Origin: Flammeovirgaceae bacterium SG7u.111
GTDB lineage: Bacteria; Bacteroidota; Bacteroidia; Cytophagales; Flammeovirgaceae
Length of the DNA: 64,000 nt
Direction of reading: 5' to 3'
Assembly (NCBI GenBank): GCA_034044135.1
Contig: CP139021.1
Coordinates: 7,540,001 to 7,604,000 of the forward strand
Positions 18,400-26,467 of this stretch are shown one piece after another. The position numbers and the translations under genes are program-made. Each line of letters begins with the position of its first letter. Within the stretch, counting starts at the first letter, position 1. The notes under the pieces were generated by a model. That model had not been told where the DNA came from and did not search any database. It saw only the letters and a list, made by a program, of their open reading frames with translations.

Positions 18400-19563
18400 T
18401 TAATACTTCGCCAAAGAAGTGTCTACTTCATCAGCATAGGCTAAAATGCCGCCTTTGAGATTGTAAAGATTTTTGAAGCCAAATTTCTTTTCCAATACCT
18501 CAATTGCATCGGCACTTCGCTTGCCACTTCGGCAGTGGACAACTACTTTCTTGTCAGATGAAATCTTATTGAACTGGTTTTCTATAGAATCTAGCGGAAT
18601 AAGTTCGCCACCAATGTTGGCAATATCATATTCGTACGGCTCTCTTACGTCAATCAGTTGGAAGTCCGCCTGTTGGCTTTGCATTTCTGCCAGCTCTTTC
18701 ACGGTTACTTCTTTTACATCTTTGTCCTTGTCCCCATCTGGGTTAATTCCGCAGAACTGCTGGTAATCTATCAGCTCTTTCAATGTTGGATTATCGCCAG
18801 TCAATGGGTTTTCAGGATCTTTGTAAACCTTCAGCGTTCGGGTGGTAAAAGTAGCAGCATCGAACAAGAAGAGCCTGCCAGAAAGCGGATCGCCTACACC
18901 TGAAATAACCTTGATTACTTCGTTTGCTTGTAAGCTACCTACTATGCCCGGAAGTACGCCTATTACGCCACCTTCGGCGCAGCTTGGTACCAAGCCCGGA
19001 GGCGGTGGCTCTGGGAACAAATCGCGGTAGTTCGGCCCAGTTGCCCCTGTCTCGTCCGTATAGTTAAATACCGAAACTTGCCCTTCAAAGCGGTAAATAG
19101 AGGCATATACGTTGGTTTTCCCCAACAGTACACAGGCATCATTTACCAAGTAGCGGGTAGGGAAGTTATCTGTTCCGTCGGCTACCAAATCGTAATCTTT
19201 AATGATGTCGAGCGCATTTGCAGAAGTAAGCATCGTATTGTGAACAATGATTTCTACATGAGGATTTAGTCCTTTTATGCGTTCTTTAGCAGCCTCAACT
19301 TTAGGTTTTCCTACATCATCTACTGTAAAGAGAACTTGCCTTTGCAAGTTGCTATCATCTACCACATCGAAGTCAACTACCCCGATGGTGCCGACCCCTG
19401 CTGCTGCTAAATAGAGCAAAAGAGGGCTTCCAAGGCCACCTGTTCCCACTACCAATACTTTAGCAGCTTTGAGCTTGCGCTGCCCTTCTATGTTGAAGTC
19501 TGGTATGATAAGGTGTCGGCTATATCTTTCTAGCTCAGCTTTGCTGAATTGGATATTTTCCAT
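18400..19563 (-). CDS. moeZ: MoeZ-like adenylyltransferase/sulfurtransferase (ThiF-rhodanese fusion)
   Basis: This 387-residue protein joins an E1-like ThiF/MoeB domain (about 1-250, with GTGGLGSPLLLYLAAAGVG binding ATP) to a C-terminal rhodanese domain (about 285-387) with active-site Cys in HCRSGKRS. The MoeB zinc-site motif is replaced by NYRDLFPEPPPPG, and LIDYQQFCG follows, both as in mycobacterial MoeZ. It should adenylate the C-terminus of the neighbouring CysO and replace AMP with sulfur to give a thiocarboxylate. Fourth gene of the leader-controlled operon, between cysO and the peroxiredoxin. Confidence 0.9.
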   Translation of the reverse strand: MENIQFSKAELERYSRHLIIPDFNIEGQRKLKAAKVLVVGTGGLGSPLLLYLAAAGVGTIGVVDFDVVDDSNLQRQVLFTVDDVGKPKVEAAKERIKGLNPHVEIIVHNTMLTSANALDIIKDYDLVADGTDNFPTRYLVNDACVLLGKTNVYASIYRFEGQVSVFNYTDETGATGPNYRDLFPEPPPPGLVPSCAEGGVIGVLPGIVGSLQANEVIKVISGVGDPLSGRLFLFDAATFTTRTLKVYKDPENPLTGDNPTLKELIDYQQFCGINPDGDKDKDVKEVTVKELAEMQSQQADFQLIDVREPYEYDIANIGGELIPLDSIENQFNKISSDKKVVVHCRSGKRSADAIEVLEKKFGFKNLYNLKGGILAYADEVDTSLAKY

Positions 19564-19599
19564 AATAAATGAAAAGTGTTAATTAATTGGCTAATTATA

Positions 19600-19878
19600 T
19601 TACCTAATACCCCCAGCTATGGCTGGAATGATACTTACCGTAGCCGATTCAGCCACTGCAGTATGCTCGTTGTCTAGGGCTTTGATGTCCTCGTCACCTA
19701 CATAGATTCTCAAGAACTTCCTGATATTTCCCTCTCCGTCGTAGATGTGCTGGCGAATGCCTGGGAACTGCGCAGCCAAATCTTCCACTATTGCAGAAAT
19801 ATTTTCACCCGATACCTCAATTGTTCCCTGATTTTCGGTGTATTTCCTTAGGGGAGTGGGAATGATGATTTTTGCCAT
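19600..19878 (-). CDS. cysO: CysO-like ubiquitin-fold sulfur carrier protein with extra C-terminal dipeptide
   Basis: This 92-residue MoaD/ThiS-fold protein contains motifs matching mycobacterial CysO (ISAIVEDLAAQFPGIR, IYVGDEDI, VSIIPAIAGG). CysO as remembered ends in Gly-Gly. Here Ile-Arg follows the Gly-Gly, so a protease must remove two residues before the carrier can be activated. The JAMM protease encoded next door is the obvious candidate, as for other sulfur carriers with tails after Gly-Gly. After activation it should carry sulfide as a thiocarboxylate to O-phosphoserine or O-acetylserine on CysM. Confidence 0.9.
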   Translation of the reverse strand: MAKIIIPTPLRKYTENQGTIEVSGENISAIVEDLAAQFPGIRQHIYDGEGNIRKFLRIYVGDEDIKALDNEHTAVAESATVSIIPAIAGGIR

Positions 19879-19928
19879 GATTAAAAATTAAGATTGATTT
19901 AAAATTAATAAGTATAAGTGTCTGAAAT

Positions 19929-20345
19929 TTATTCTTCAATGCTTTCTTCGGCGAATTTCTCTGTTTCGTCCAGTGCCCATGAGCGTGTGTCGGCTACTTC
20001 CCCTTTCATTACTGAGATGATAATGTACGAGAAAAATGGCTGGGCAAACTTTAGGTCATGCTCCGAAGGAATAGCTGGATGGTCGGGGTGCGAATGATAA
20101 ATACCCAACAAGCCCAAATTGTTTTCGGCAGCGTACCTTTCTGCTTTCATATAGTCCATTGGGCTCACTTCAAATCTCCTTCGCTGGTCGCCGTCTTTGC
20201 TATTGGTCACCTCTTTTGCTACGTCAATTATCCTTACCTCCCCTTCATCGTTTCCATAAAAAAAACCAACACATTCGTAGGGATAGGTGCTTTCAGCATG
20301 AGCTTGCATTTGCTGCAAAGCTTCTTTATTTATCTGTAAGTTCAT
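19929..20345 (-). CDS. mec: Mec-like JAMM metalloprotease for CysO
   Basis: This 138-residue MPN/JAB-domain protein carries the full zinc protease motif: Glu in YPYECVGFFYG and then HSHPDHPAIPSEHD (H-x-H-x7-S-x2-D). In the actinobacterial pathway Mec releases cysteine from the CysO-cysteine adduct. Here it may also trim the Ile-Arg tail from CysO. It sits between cysM and cysO, 20 bases after cysM. Confidence 0.9.
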   Translation of the reverse strand: MNLQINKEALQQMQAHAESTYPYECVGFFYGNDEGEVRIIDVAKEVTNSKDGDQRRRFEVSPMDYMKAERYAAENNLGLLGIYHSHPDHPAIPSEHDLKFAQPFFSYIIISVMKGEVADTRSWALDETEKFAEESIEE

Positions 20346-20365
20346 TCTTTTTCTGCTGTCCTTAA

Positions 20366-21298
20366 TTAAAAAATACTGTTGATCACCTCGCTGTACTTTG
20401 CCGCATTGTCGGGGAACATAGTCACCACCACCCCGTTTTCAATAGAGTTCGCTACTTTGATAGCCCCTGCCAAGTTAGCCGCAGCCGAAGGGCTCAGCAA
20501 AATACCTTCTTCCCTTGCCGTCGCTTTTATAAGGTCGTAAGCGTCCATGGTGTCTATTCCAAGGTTATCATCTGCAAGATCCTTGTCATAAATTTTTGGG
20601 ACAATAGCTGTTTCCAAATGCTTCCATCCTTCCATGCCGTGCATAGGCGAATCGGGCTGAAACGAAATCAATGTGATATCAGGGTTCAATTCTTTGAGCC
20701 TTCTGCCTGTCCCGGTAAAAGTACCCGTAGTTCCCAAGCCTGTTACAAAATGGGTGATTTGTCCGTTGGTCTGGCGGAATATTTCAGGTCCAGTGGTATG
20801 GTAATGCGCTTGCCAGTTGCTGTTGTTAGCATATTGGTCAGCGTAAAAATACTTGTCGGGCTCTTGGGTAAAAAGCTGCTTTGCATAAGTTTGTGAGCCA
20901 TCTGTGCCTTCATAAGGCGAGGTATAAATAATTTTTGCCCCGTAAGCTTTCAAAATAGTTTTCCTTTCTTCCGAAGCATTTTCAGGAAGGCAAAGTGTTA
21001 CAGGAATTCCCAACGAAGCGCCGATAGAAGCATAAGCAATTCCAGTGTTTCCGCTGGTAGCGTCAAGGAGTTCCTTGCCAGGAGTGAGCAGTCCGTTGTT
21101 CACCGCATCTTTAATGATGTTGTAAGCGGGGCGGGCTTTTACGCTCTCACCTATTTGTTGCCATTCAAGTTTGGCAAATAGCTGTACGCCAGGCTTGTTG
21201 AACACTTTGGTGATGGGGAGTAAAGGAGTGTTGCCTATAAACTGACCTAGCTCCCCTATTCTTTTTTTGTAATCTACTTTTTCTTGTTCGGCAATCAT
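20366..21298 (-). CDS. cysM: CysM-type cysteine synthase
   Basis: This 310-residue PLP enzyme is of fold type II. The PLP lysine is in GESVKARPA, the phosphate-binding loop is TSGNTGIAYA, and GLGTTGTFTGTGRRLKE is also typical. Its neighbours (mec, cysO, moeZ) mark it as the CysO-dependent form, which uses thiocarboxylated CysO as sulfur donor and usually O-phosphoserine as acceptor; the acceptor here is not proven. It is the first structural gene after the leader peptide and attenuator. Confidence 0.93.
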   Translation of the reverse strand: MIAEQEKVDYKKRIGELGQFIGNTPLLPITKVFNKPGVQLFAKLEWQQIGESVKARPAYNIIKDAVNNGLLTPGKELLDATSGNTGIAYASIGASLGIPVTLCLPENASEERKTILKAYGAKIIYTSPYEGTDGSQTYAKQLFTQEPDKYFYADQYANNSNWQAHYHTTGPEIFRQTNGQITHFVTGLGTTGTFTGTGRRLKELNPDITLISFQPDSPMHGMEGWKHLETAIVPKIYDKDLADDNLGIDTMDAYDLIKATAREEGILLSPSAAANLAGAIKVANSIENGVVVTMFPDNAAKYSEVINSIF

Positions 21299-21340
21299 TA
21301 TTTATGTTTTTTTAAGGTAATCCTTTGGTTAAAAAGCAAT

Positions 21341-21370
21341 AAAAAAGGCCTTTCCAGTTACGGAAAGACC
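21341..21370 (-). terminator. Attenuator terminator in the cysM leader
   Basis: On the minus strand GGTCTTTCC pairs with GGAAAGGCC (9 pairs, one U-G) over a 6-base loop, followed by six U. It lies 39 bases after the leader ORF's stop and 42 bases before the cysM start. A terminator between a leader ORF and its operon is the hallmark of attenuation. Confidence 0.85.
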
Positions 21371-21439
21371 CTATATATGCTTTTGCTAAATTTGTAGCTC
21401 TTTGTATGGTTAAGCACAATGGATGGGAATCTCTTTCCG
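21362..21439 (-). promoter_or_regulatory. Candidate antiterminator pairing of the Cys leader
   Basis: The leader segment CGGAAAGA (21439-21432, codons 30-32) is the exact complement of TCTTTCCG at 21368-21361, the 5' arm and first loop base of the terminator. The two structures exclude each other. A second pairing, ATGGGAA (21502-21496) with TTCCCAT (21429-21423), could compete. Pairing is read from sequence; the switch is inference. Confidence 0.6.
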
Positions 21440-21526
21440 GTATGGAGAGGGCGCACTGCAACAGCAACAACAACATGCGGCGGCTGCTTTGGCATTTCCC
21501 ATAAGATTCATCACTGATTTTACCAT
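21410..21526 (-). CDS. Cys-rich leader peptide (38 residues, six consecutive Cys)
   Basis: ATG at 21526 opens 38 codons ending in TAA at 21412-21410. Codons 18-23 are all Cys (three TGT, TGC, TGT, TGC), preceded by Ala-rich codons 14-17. Codon 37 is Cys again. The ORF is far too short and skewed to be an enzyme and sits directly before a terminator and the cysM operon. Ribosome pausing at the Cys run when charged tRNA-Cys is scarce would free the antiterminator arm. An A-rich stretch precedes the ATG, as is usual for Bacteroidota initiation. I could not find a good promoter match upstream. Confidence 0.8.
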   Translation of the reverse strand: MVKSVMNLMGNAKAAAACCCCCCSAPSPYRKEIPIHCA

Positions 21527-21724
21527 TGCTTTTGTATCTTGAACCAAATTCAGTTACATAAACCGAAGTAGTCCTCTTTGAGTTCTCAAAAAGAATACTT
21601 TTTTCATAAATATAAAAATTAACCCAAGTTTTTAATGATTTATTATCATTGAAGGCGGATTATTAGAGTATTTGCTAGCAAATTGGTTTTCGATTTAGAC
21701 TTTTTTAAAGTACGCATATTATAA

Positions 21725-22147
21725 ATGAAAATAATACAAGAATCGGTTCGGCTGCCAGCCTTCCCACGAGGCTTCCATTTGGTCACTTCTGCCATAGAGC
21801 AGCGGCTTTCCCAAATGAAGCACATAAAGGCGGGGATAGCTCAAATATTTATCCAACATACCTCGGCGAGCCTTACGCTCAACGAAAATGCTGACCCCAC
21901 GGTGAGAGATGATTTTGAGAGCCATTTTAATGCAATGGTTCCTGAAAATGCCCCTTATTACAGGCATACCTACGAAGGCCCTGACGACATGCCCGCCCAT
22001 ATCAAATCATCTTTGCTGGGTAGCTCGGTTTCTGTACCCATAACCAATGGTCGCTTTAACCTAGGCACTTGGCAAGGGATCTACCTCTGCGAGCACCGTG
22101 ATTATGCTTCTTCGCGCAAGCTAATTATTACAGTGATGGGGGAGTGA
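21725..22147 (+). CDS. YjbQ-family (UPF0047) protein
   Basis: This 140-residue protein carries the family motifs: GIAQIFIQHTSASLTLNEN, YRHTYEGPDDMPAHIKSSL and GTWQGIYLCEHRD. YjbQ proteins have a weak thiamine-phosphate synthase activity and a conserved metal/phosphate pocket, and their real role is unclear. It is divergent from the cysteine leader transcript, with about 200 bases between them. Confidence 0.93.
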   Translation: MKIIQESVRLPAFPRGFHLVTSAIEQRLSQMKHIKAGIAQIFIQHTSASLTLNENADPTVRDDFESHFNAMVPENAPYYRHTYEGPDDMPAHIKSSLLGSSVSVPITNGRFNLGTWQGIYLCEHRDYASSRKLIITVMGE

Positions 22148-22158
22148 GGTGCTAAAGT

Positions 22159-22349
22159 TTAAGCTCGACTTTAGCCATTTGCCAACGGTCAAAAAGCTTT
22201 GTTTAAAGCAAAATAAGACATGTTTTATAATTATCAACTTCGTTTTTTCCACTCTTTTAAGAACGAAGTTGATAATTAAATGTGAAAATCCAGTCAATTT
22301 GCTTTCTAGGCAATAGTTGGGTTTTCAAAAAGGCTAAAGTCGAGTTAAG
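22159..22349. mobile_element. MITE-like palindromic element with 13-bp inverted ends
   Basis: CTCGACTTTAGCC (22164-22176) is perfectly inverted at 22332-22344. The ends are flanked by TTAAG on both sides (22159-22163 and 22345-22349), though the last base of the right copy belongs to the next element. Inside, 17-bp arms (22228-22244 and 22262-22278) form a second hairpin. There is no coding capacity. The pattern fits a non-autonomous transposon; no second copy was found in the window. Confidence 0.6.
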
Positions 22350-22509
22350 AGCATGTTTAAAATTTAGGTTTTCAAGCGAAAACACTCAGTTTTGGGTTCT
22401 CACGAAAGAAGAAAATTTTTGAATAGCAGCGCTATTGTAAAATTTTATTTTGAAGTGAGGTTCCATAAATGAGCGTTTGCAGCGAAATAGATAAAATTTA
22501 AACATGCTC
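22349..22509. mobile_element. Palindromic MITE, family A, copy 1
   Basis: This 161-bp element begins GAGCATGTTTAAA and ends TTTAAACATGCTC. Direct repeats of TAA flank it (22346-22348, 22510-22512). It is nearly identical to the copy at 61039 and has the same length. Most of its length is self-complementary around GAATAGCAGCGCTATT, so it would form one long hairpin. It stands beside another palindromic element. With that element it fills most of the gene-free stretch 22148-22764; the remaining 250 bases show only short CCAG/CTAG-like degenerate repeats near 22600. Confidence 0.75.
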
Positions 22510-22764
22510 TAATGATTATGCCAAGGTAAAAACATCTTGTACGGATATTAAGAGGTTTTTTTGAGGGTTACAGGTTTCTTGTTACATGTTTTCTTTAGAA
22601 CCAGAAACTAGTACCTAGCAACCAGCAACAGGTAAAAGGAGCGTAAATATGTGTTTAGGGTCAATAAGAAAAAGATGTTTGTTCAGCCTATCCGTGCGAA
22701 TAACTTCTTTTTTTACACAAGCGGAAAAACTTGCAGGTCTATTTGTAGTTTGGATAAGAAGGCA

Positions 22765-23121
22765 ATGAAAAATCAAAAGCTAGGAGATAAAGGAGAAAAC
22801 TTGGCGGCCAAGTACTTGGCAGAGAAGGGGTATGAAGTTTTATACCGAAACTACCGATATAAAAAGGCTGAAATTGATATCATTGCAACAAATGGGACGC
22901 TATTGGTTTTTGTGGAGGTAAAAACAAGGTCTGGAACAGGTTTTGGTTTCCCCGAGGCGGCCATCACCCCAAAAAAAGTGGAGATGATGCAGCTTGCAGC
23001 CGAGTATTTTATGGAAGAGGAACAGCTTCCCGAAAACTTTTTGCTGAGGTTCGATGTAGTGTCCATTGTGGTGAGAGGGGAAAAATACGAGATAGAGCAT
23101 ATTGAAGATGCTATTGGTTAA
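22765..23121 (+). CDS. YraN-family protein (UPF0102, nuclease-like fold)
   Basis: I chose the start at 22765 (MKNQKLGDKGENLAAKYLAE), which matches where the family begins; the frame stays open to 22651. From this start there are 118 residues. The restriction-enzyme-like core is present: GEN near the start, AEIDIIA and FVEVKTRS, with the D-x(n)-E-x-K metal-binding arrangement. The function of YraN remains unsettled. It is followed after 31 bases by a rhomboid gene on the same strand. Confidence 0.9.
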   Translation: MKNQKLGDKGENLAAKYLAEKGYEVLYRNYRYKKAEIDIIATNGTLLVFVEVKTRSGTGFGFPEAAITPKKVEMMQLAAEYFMEEEQLPENFLLRFDVVSIVVRGEKYEIEHIEDAIG

Positions 23122-23152
23122 TTTTTTTGAATCGACTTTAAGAGGATATAGA

Positions 23153-23944
23153 ATGTTTGGAAGAATCACTCCCGTAGTTAAGAATTTACTGATTGTCAAT
23201 GTCGTCATATTGATTGTTCAGCAGTTTATGCAGATTGATATGTCAGGAATGTTTGGGTATCGATACCCCTTTGCCGATACGTTTCAGCCTTTCCAAATAT
23301 TCACCTACATGTTCGTGCATGCCGATTTTTGGCATTTGTTTTCCAACATGTTTGCCTTGTTCATATTTGGCCCTATGCTAGAGCAAACATTTGGCTCTAA
23401 CCGCTTTTTAGTGTTTTACCTCATTACGGGCTTAGGCGGGGGGCTTATTTTCGGTATTGTGAATTTCATTGAAATCCAGCAAATGGAAAGCGCAATTGTT
23501 TCATTTTCCCAAGTTCCTTCTTCAGATACATTGCTTTCATTTGCACTGGACTACGCACCAAGGCTCACAGAGGAGGGCTATACATTTGTGTATGAAACTT
23601 TTCCTTCCAATCCTGACAATGCTATGTATATTGAAAGGGCGGAGAATTTTATGAGCCAAATTTATCAGAGAGCGGCAAATATGCCTATGGTAGGTGCTTC
23701 GGGTGCGGTATTTGGCATTTTGATGGCGTTTGGAATGCTTTTCCCCAACCTCCAGCTGATGTTGCTGTTTCCTCCTATACCGATCAAAGCAAAATATTTG
23801 GTGACTTTTTATGGGCTATACGAAGTATATAATACTATAAAGGTAAGTCCCGATGATAATGTGGCGCATATTGCCCACTTAGGAGGGATGGCTTTTGCTT
23901 TTCTTCTCCTTAAGATATGGAAAATTCAAAGCCCATACAGGTAG
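23153..23944 (+). CDS. Rhomboid-family intramembrane serine protease
   Basis: I chose the start at 23153 (MFGRITPVVKNLL), preceded by AGAGGA, over the open frame from 23102. This gives 263 residues. Rhomboid motifs are HADFWHLFSNMFALF (loop 1 and TM2), the Ser in VGASGAVFGI and the His in VAHIAHLGGMAF, together making the catalytic Ser-His pair. A soluble insert of about 60 residues between TM3 and TM4 (MESAIVSF... to AANMP) is unusual in length. It is one of two adjacent rhomboids. Confidence 0.9.
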   Translation: MFGRITPVVKNLLIVNVVILIVQQFMQIDMSGMFGYRYPFADTFQPFQIFTYMFVHADFWHLFSNMFALFIFGPMLEQTFGSNRFLVFYLITGLGGGLIFGIVNFIEIQQMESAIVSFSQVPSSDTLLSFALDYAPRLTEEGYTFVYETFPSNPDNAMYIERAENFMSQIYQRAANMPMVGASGAVFGILMAFGMLFPNLQLMLLFPPIPIKAKYLVTFYGLYEVYNTIKVSPDDNVAHIAHLGGMAFAFLLLKIWKIQSPYR

Positions 23945-24087
23945 GTAAGTAAGATTGTCCTAAGTTCTCCGTTTTCAAGCCATACTTTGTATCTTTGAAA
24001 AGGATAGAAACCTACGGGTACTTCAATTTGTTGCCTATCTATACATGAGTACCTACAACCTTAAAAACCAATATAGATTTTTCGCAG

Positions 24088-25002
24088 ATGAATAGTTTTG
24101 TAGAAGATTTTAAATATGCGTGGAACAGGCCCAATAATGCGTTGATCAAACTCATTATCCTCAATGTCTGTGTGTTTGTTTTGATTAATTTGGTTTGGTT
24201 TATTTCTACCATCGCTAAAGATCTGGCTATTTATGAGTTTGCGAAAGATAATTTGGCAATCCCATCGGCTATTAATCAGTTTGTGTTCAAACCTTGGACG
24301 CTCATAACTTATTTCTTCACTCACCAAGATTTTTTCCATATTCTGTTCAATATGCTCATTATGTATTGGTTTGGGCTGATTATCCAAGAGTTTTTGGGTA
24401 GTAAGAAGCTTGTAGCCTTGTATATTTTAGGAGGAATGGCAGGCGGTGTGGCTTTTCTTTTAATGTATAACCTTATCCCTTTTTTTATTGAAAGAGGTCC
24501 CGTGCCTATGTTAGGTGCTTCAGCTGCGGTTTATGCCATAGTGATTGGGGCGGCTGCTTTTATGCCTGAATACCGAATGAGCTTGATATTATTAGGCCCG
24601 GTAAAAATTAAATACATCGCTGCTGTTTATATATTTCTTTCGTTTATAGGAACTACTGGTGCTAATGCAGGAGGAAATATAGCCCACTTAGGCGGGGCGC
24701 TTATTGGTTTTGTGTTCATTAAACAGCTCCAAAAAGGAGATGACTGGAGCAAGCCCATTAGCAATATTTTGGATTCGATAGCAGGGCTTTTCAAGGGAAG
24801 GTCAAAAATGAAAGTTACTTACAAAAAGGGCGCTTCGGTAAAAACGAGTAATGCAAAAGCCAGCCAGCCAGTGAAACCAAACGGTGAGCCTGACCAAGCG
24901 ATAGTAGATGCGATTTTGGATAAAATTTCTGAATCGGGTTACGAAAAACTAACCACCGAAGAAAAGCAGATTCTTTTTAAGGCAAGCCAAAAAAAGAGCT
25001 AA
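24088..25002 (+). CDS. Rhomboid-family protease with C-terminal cytoplasmic extension
   Basis: This 304-residue protein keeps the same motifs as its neighbour: HQDFFHILFNMLIMYWFG, GASAAVYAIV (Ser) and NIAHLGGALIGF (His). After the last helix a hydrophilic tail of about 85 residues ends in a helical motif (AIVDAILDKISESGYEKLT) seen in other Bacteroidota rhomboids. A -7-like TATCTTTG lies at 23990-23997, but I see no matching -33. The pair probably arose by duplication and divergence. Confidence 0.9.
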   Translation: MNSFVEDFKYAWNRPNNALIKLIILNVCVFVLINLVWFISTIAKDLAIYEFAKDNLAIPSAINQFVFKPWTLITYFFTHQDFFHILFNMLIMYWFGLIIQEFLGSKKLVALYILGGMAGGVAFLLMYNLIPFFIERGPVPMLGASAAVYAIVIGAAAFMPEYRMSLILLGPVKIKYIAAVYIFLSFIGTTGANAGGNIAHLGGALIGFVFIKQLQKGDDWSKPISNILDSIAGLFKGRSKMKVTYKKGASVKTSNAKASQPVKPNGEPDQAIVDAILDKISESGYEKLTTEEKQILFKASQKKS

Positions 25003-25026
25003 GTTCCACTTATAAAATTTAGTAAA

Positions 25027-25443
25027 ATGGAAACGGTAGAAATCCTAAATAGTTCGAGTTTGCGGGTTACGGGCAATCGATTAGATATTTTGGAGATATT
25101 TAAAGAGAACTCTTTTGCCCTAGCCGAGAGCTTTCTCGAAGAAAAGCTTTCTGGGAAATGTGACCGGGTTACCATCTACCGAACTCTCAAGACCTTTGAA
25201 GACAGTGGGATTATCCATCGCGTGTTGGATGAGAACAATATTGTAAAATATGCTCTCTGTGGCCATGGTTGCCACGATAGCTCCGAACATTCTCACGACC
25301 ACGTGCATTTTAAATGCAAAACCTGTGGGCAAACGACTTGCATAGACAGTGTACCCATCCAAAAAATAAAGCTCCCCGAGGGATACGCCCAAGAGGAGAC
25401 TTTTCTGTTGATAGTAGGAGAATGCAAAACCTGTAAGCAGTAG
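25027..25443 (+). CDS. Fur-family metal-dependent regulator
   Basis: This 138-residue protein has the Fur layout: a winged helix (VTIYRTLKTFEDSGIIHRV) and a dimerisation domain with paired Cys motifs (CKTC and ECKTCKQ) for structural zinc. A His-rich segment (HDSSEHSHDHVHF) supplies sensing ligands. Which metal or redox signal it senses (iron, zinc, peroxide) cannot be decided. It is 24 bases after the rhomboid gene. Confidence 0.93.
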   Translation: METVEILNSSSLRVTGNRLDILEIFKENSFALAESFLEEKLSGKCDRVTIYRTLKTFEDSGIIHRVLDENNIVKYALCGHGCHDSSEHSHDHVHFKCKTCGQTTCIDSVPIQKIKLPEGYAQEETFLLIVGECKTCKQ

Positions 25444-25468
25444 AAACACAAAATTTCACACCCCTTTT

Positions 25469-26224
25469 TTATACATCCCTATTTACCACGGTGGCACTTG
25501 CCTGAGCGGTAGGTAAAACCGTAAGGTCGCTGATGTTTACATGCGCTGGCCTAGATACGGCAAAATAAATTAGCTCCGCAATATCTTCGCCCAACAGCGG
25601 GTCCATTCCTTTGTACACATTCTCAGCTTTCGATTCATCTCCTTTAAATCGTACCTCAGAAAATTCGGTATTTACCAAGCCAGGATTAATAGCGGTAACC
25701 TTTATTCCATAAGGATTTAAGTCCAATAGCATTCCCTTATTTATGGCATCCACCGCATGCTTAGAGGCGCAATAGACATTGCCGTTGGGGTACACCTCTT
25801 TACCCGCTATCGAGCCAATATTTATAATATGCCCGCTTTTTCTATCTACCATTCCCGGCATCACCGCTTTCGATACATAGAGCAACCCTTTTACGTTGAT
25901 GTCAATCATTGCATCCCAATCATCCAAATCGCCATTTTGAATGGAGTCTAGCCCGTGGGCATTGCCCGCATTGTTCACCAAAATATCTATTTTGCTCATG
26001 GATTCAGGAATGCTTTCAATAGCTTCTAGCACTTTCTCCTTATTTTTCACATCAAAAGCGAGGTACATCACATTTACCTTCTCACCAAACTCCTCCGCCA
26101 GTTTTTTGAGCCTGTCTTCCCTTCTTCCGCAGATGATCAAATCAATTCCATTTTCGGCAAATATACGTGCCGTTGCTTCCCCTATTCCTGAGGTAGCACC
26201 CGTTACCAAAGCAATTTTAGCCAT
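25469..26224 (-). CDS. SDR-family oxidoreductase (YdfG-like)
   Basis: This 251-residue short-chain dehydrogenase carries the NADP motif TGATSGIGEATA, NNAGNAHG, catalytic Ser in INIGSIAGKEVYP and YCASKHAVDAI (Tyr and Lys). The C-terminal part (DISDLTVLPTAQAS-like) fits the YdfG branch that oxidises serine-like hydroxy acids. The actual substrate is unproven. It converges with the fur gene, 25 bases between stops. Confidence 0.9.
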   Translation of the reverse strand: MAKIALVTGATSGIGEATARIFAENGIDLIICGRREDRLKKLAEEFGEKVNVMYLAFDVKNKEKVLEAIESIPESMSKIDILVNNAGNAHGLDSIQNGDLDDWDAMIDINVKGLLYVSKAVMPGMVDRKSGHIINIGSIAGKEVYPNGNVYCASKHAVDAINKGMLLDLNPYGIKVTAINPGLVNTEFSEVRFKGDESKAENVYKGMDPLLGEDIAELIYFAVSRPAHVNISDLTVLPTAQASATVVNRDV

Positions 26225-26467
26225 GATCTAATTTCGTTTTTAGATAAGAAAATTTTCTGATCCCATATTACAAAGCCCCATACATTTCGCCAATTTTTCC
26301 AAGGCTTTTTTGAAGGGATAATGGAATAAATTCCTGTTCAGGGGAAATAATTCCCACTTACCGGTTTAAACTCTTTTGGTTGAACTATGCAGGGTAATAT
26401 TGTATCAACCTTTAGCGCTAGAAGGAAATAATTCAATGAATACGAGAACCCTATAAACAATGAAAAT

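Noticed and set aside
21299-21724. A metabolite riboswitch upstream of cysM (SAM-type or similar)
   Set aside because: No conserved riboswitch core could be recognised, and the Cys-codon leader with alternative pairing explains the terminator better.
22349-22509. A simple intrinsic terminator or a CRISPR-like repeat
   Set aside because: The hairpin is far longer than a terminator, has no T-run, recurs elsewhere with target repeats, and there is no spaced array.
22590-22640. CCAGAAACTAG-like short repeats also near 44265
   Set aside because: They are only about 10 bases and too degenerate to call an element.
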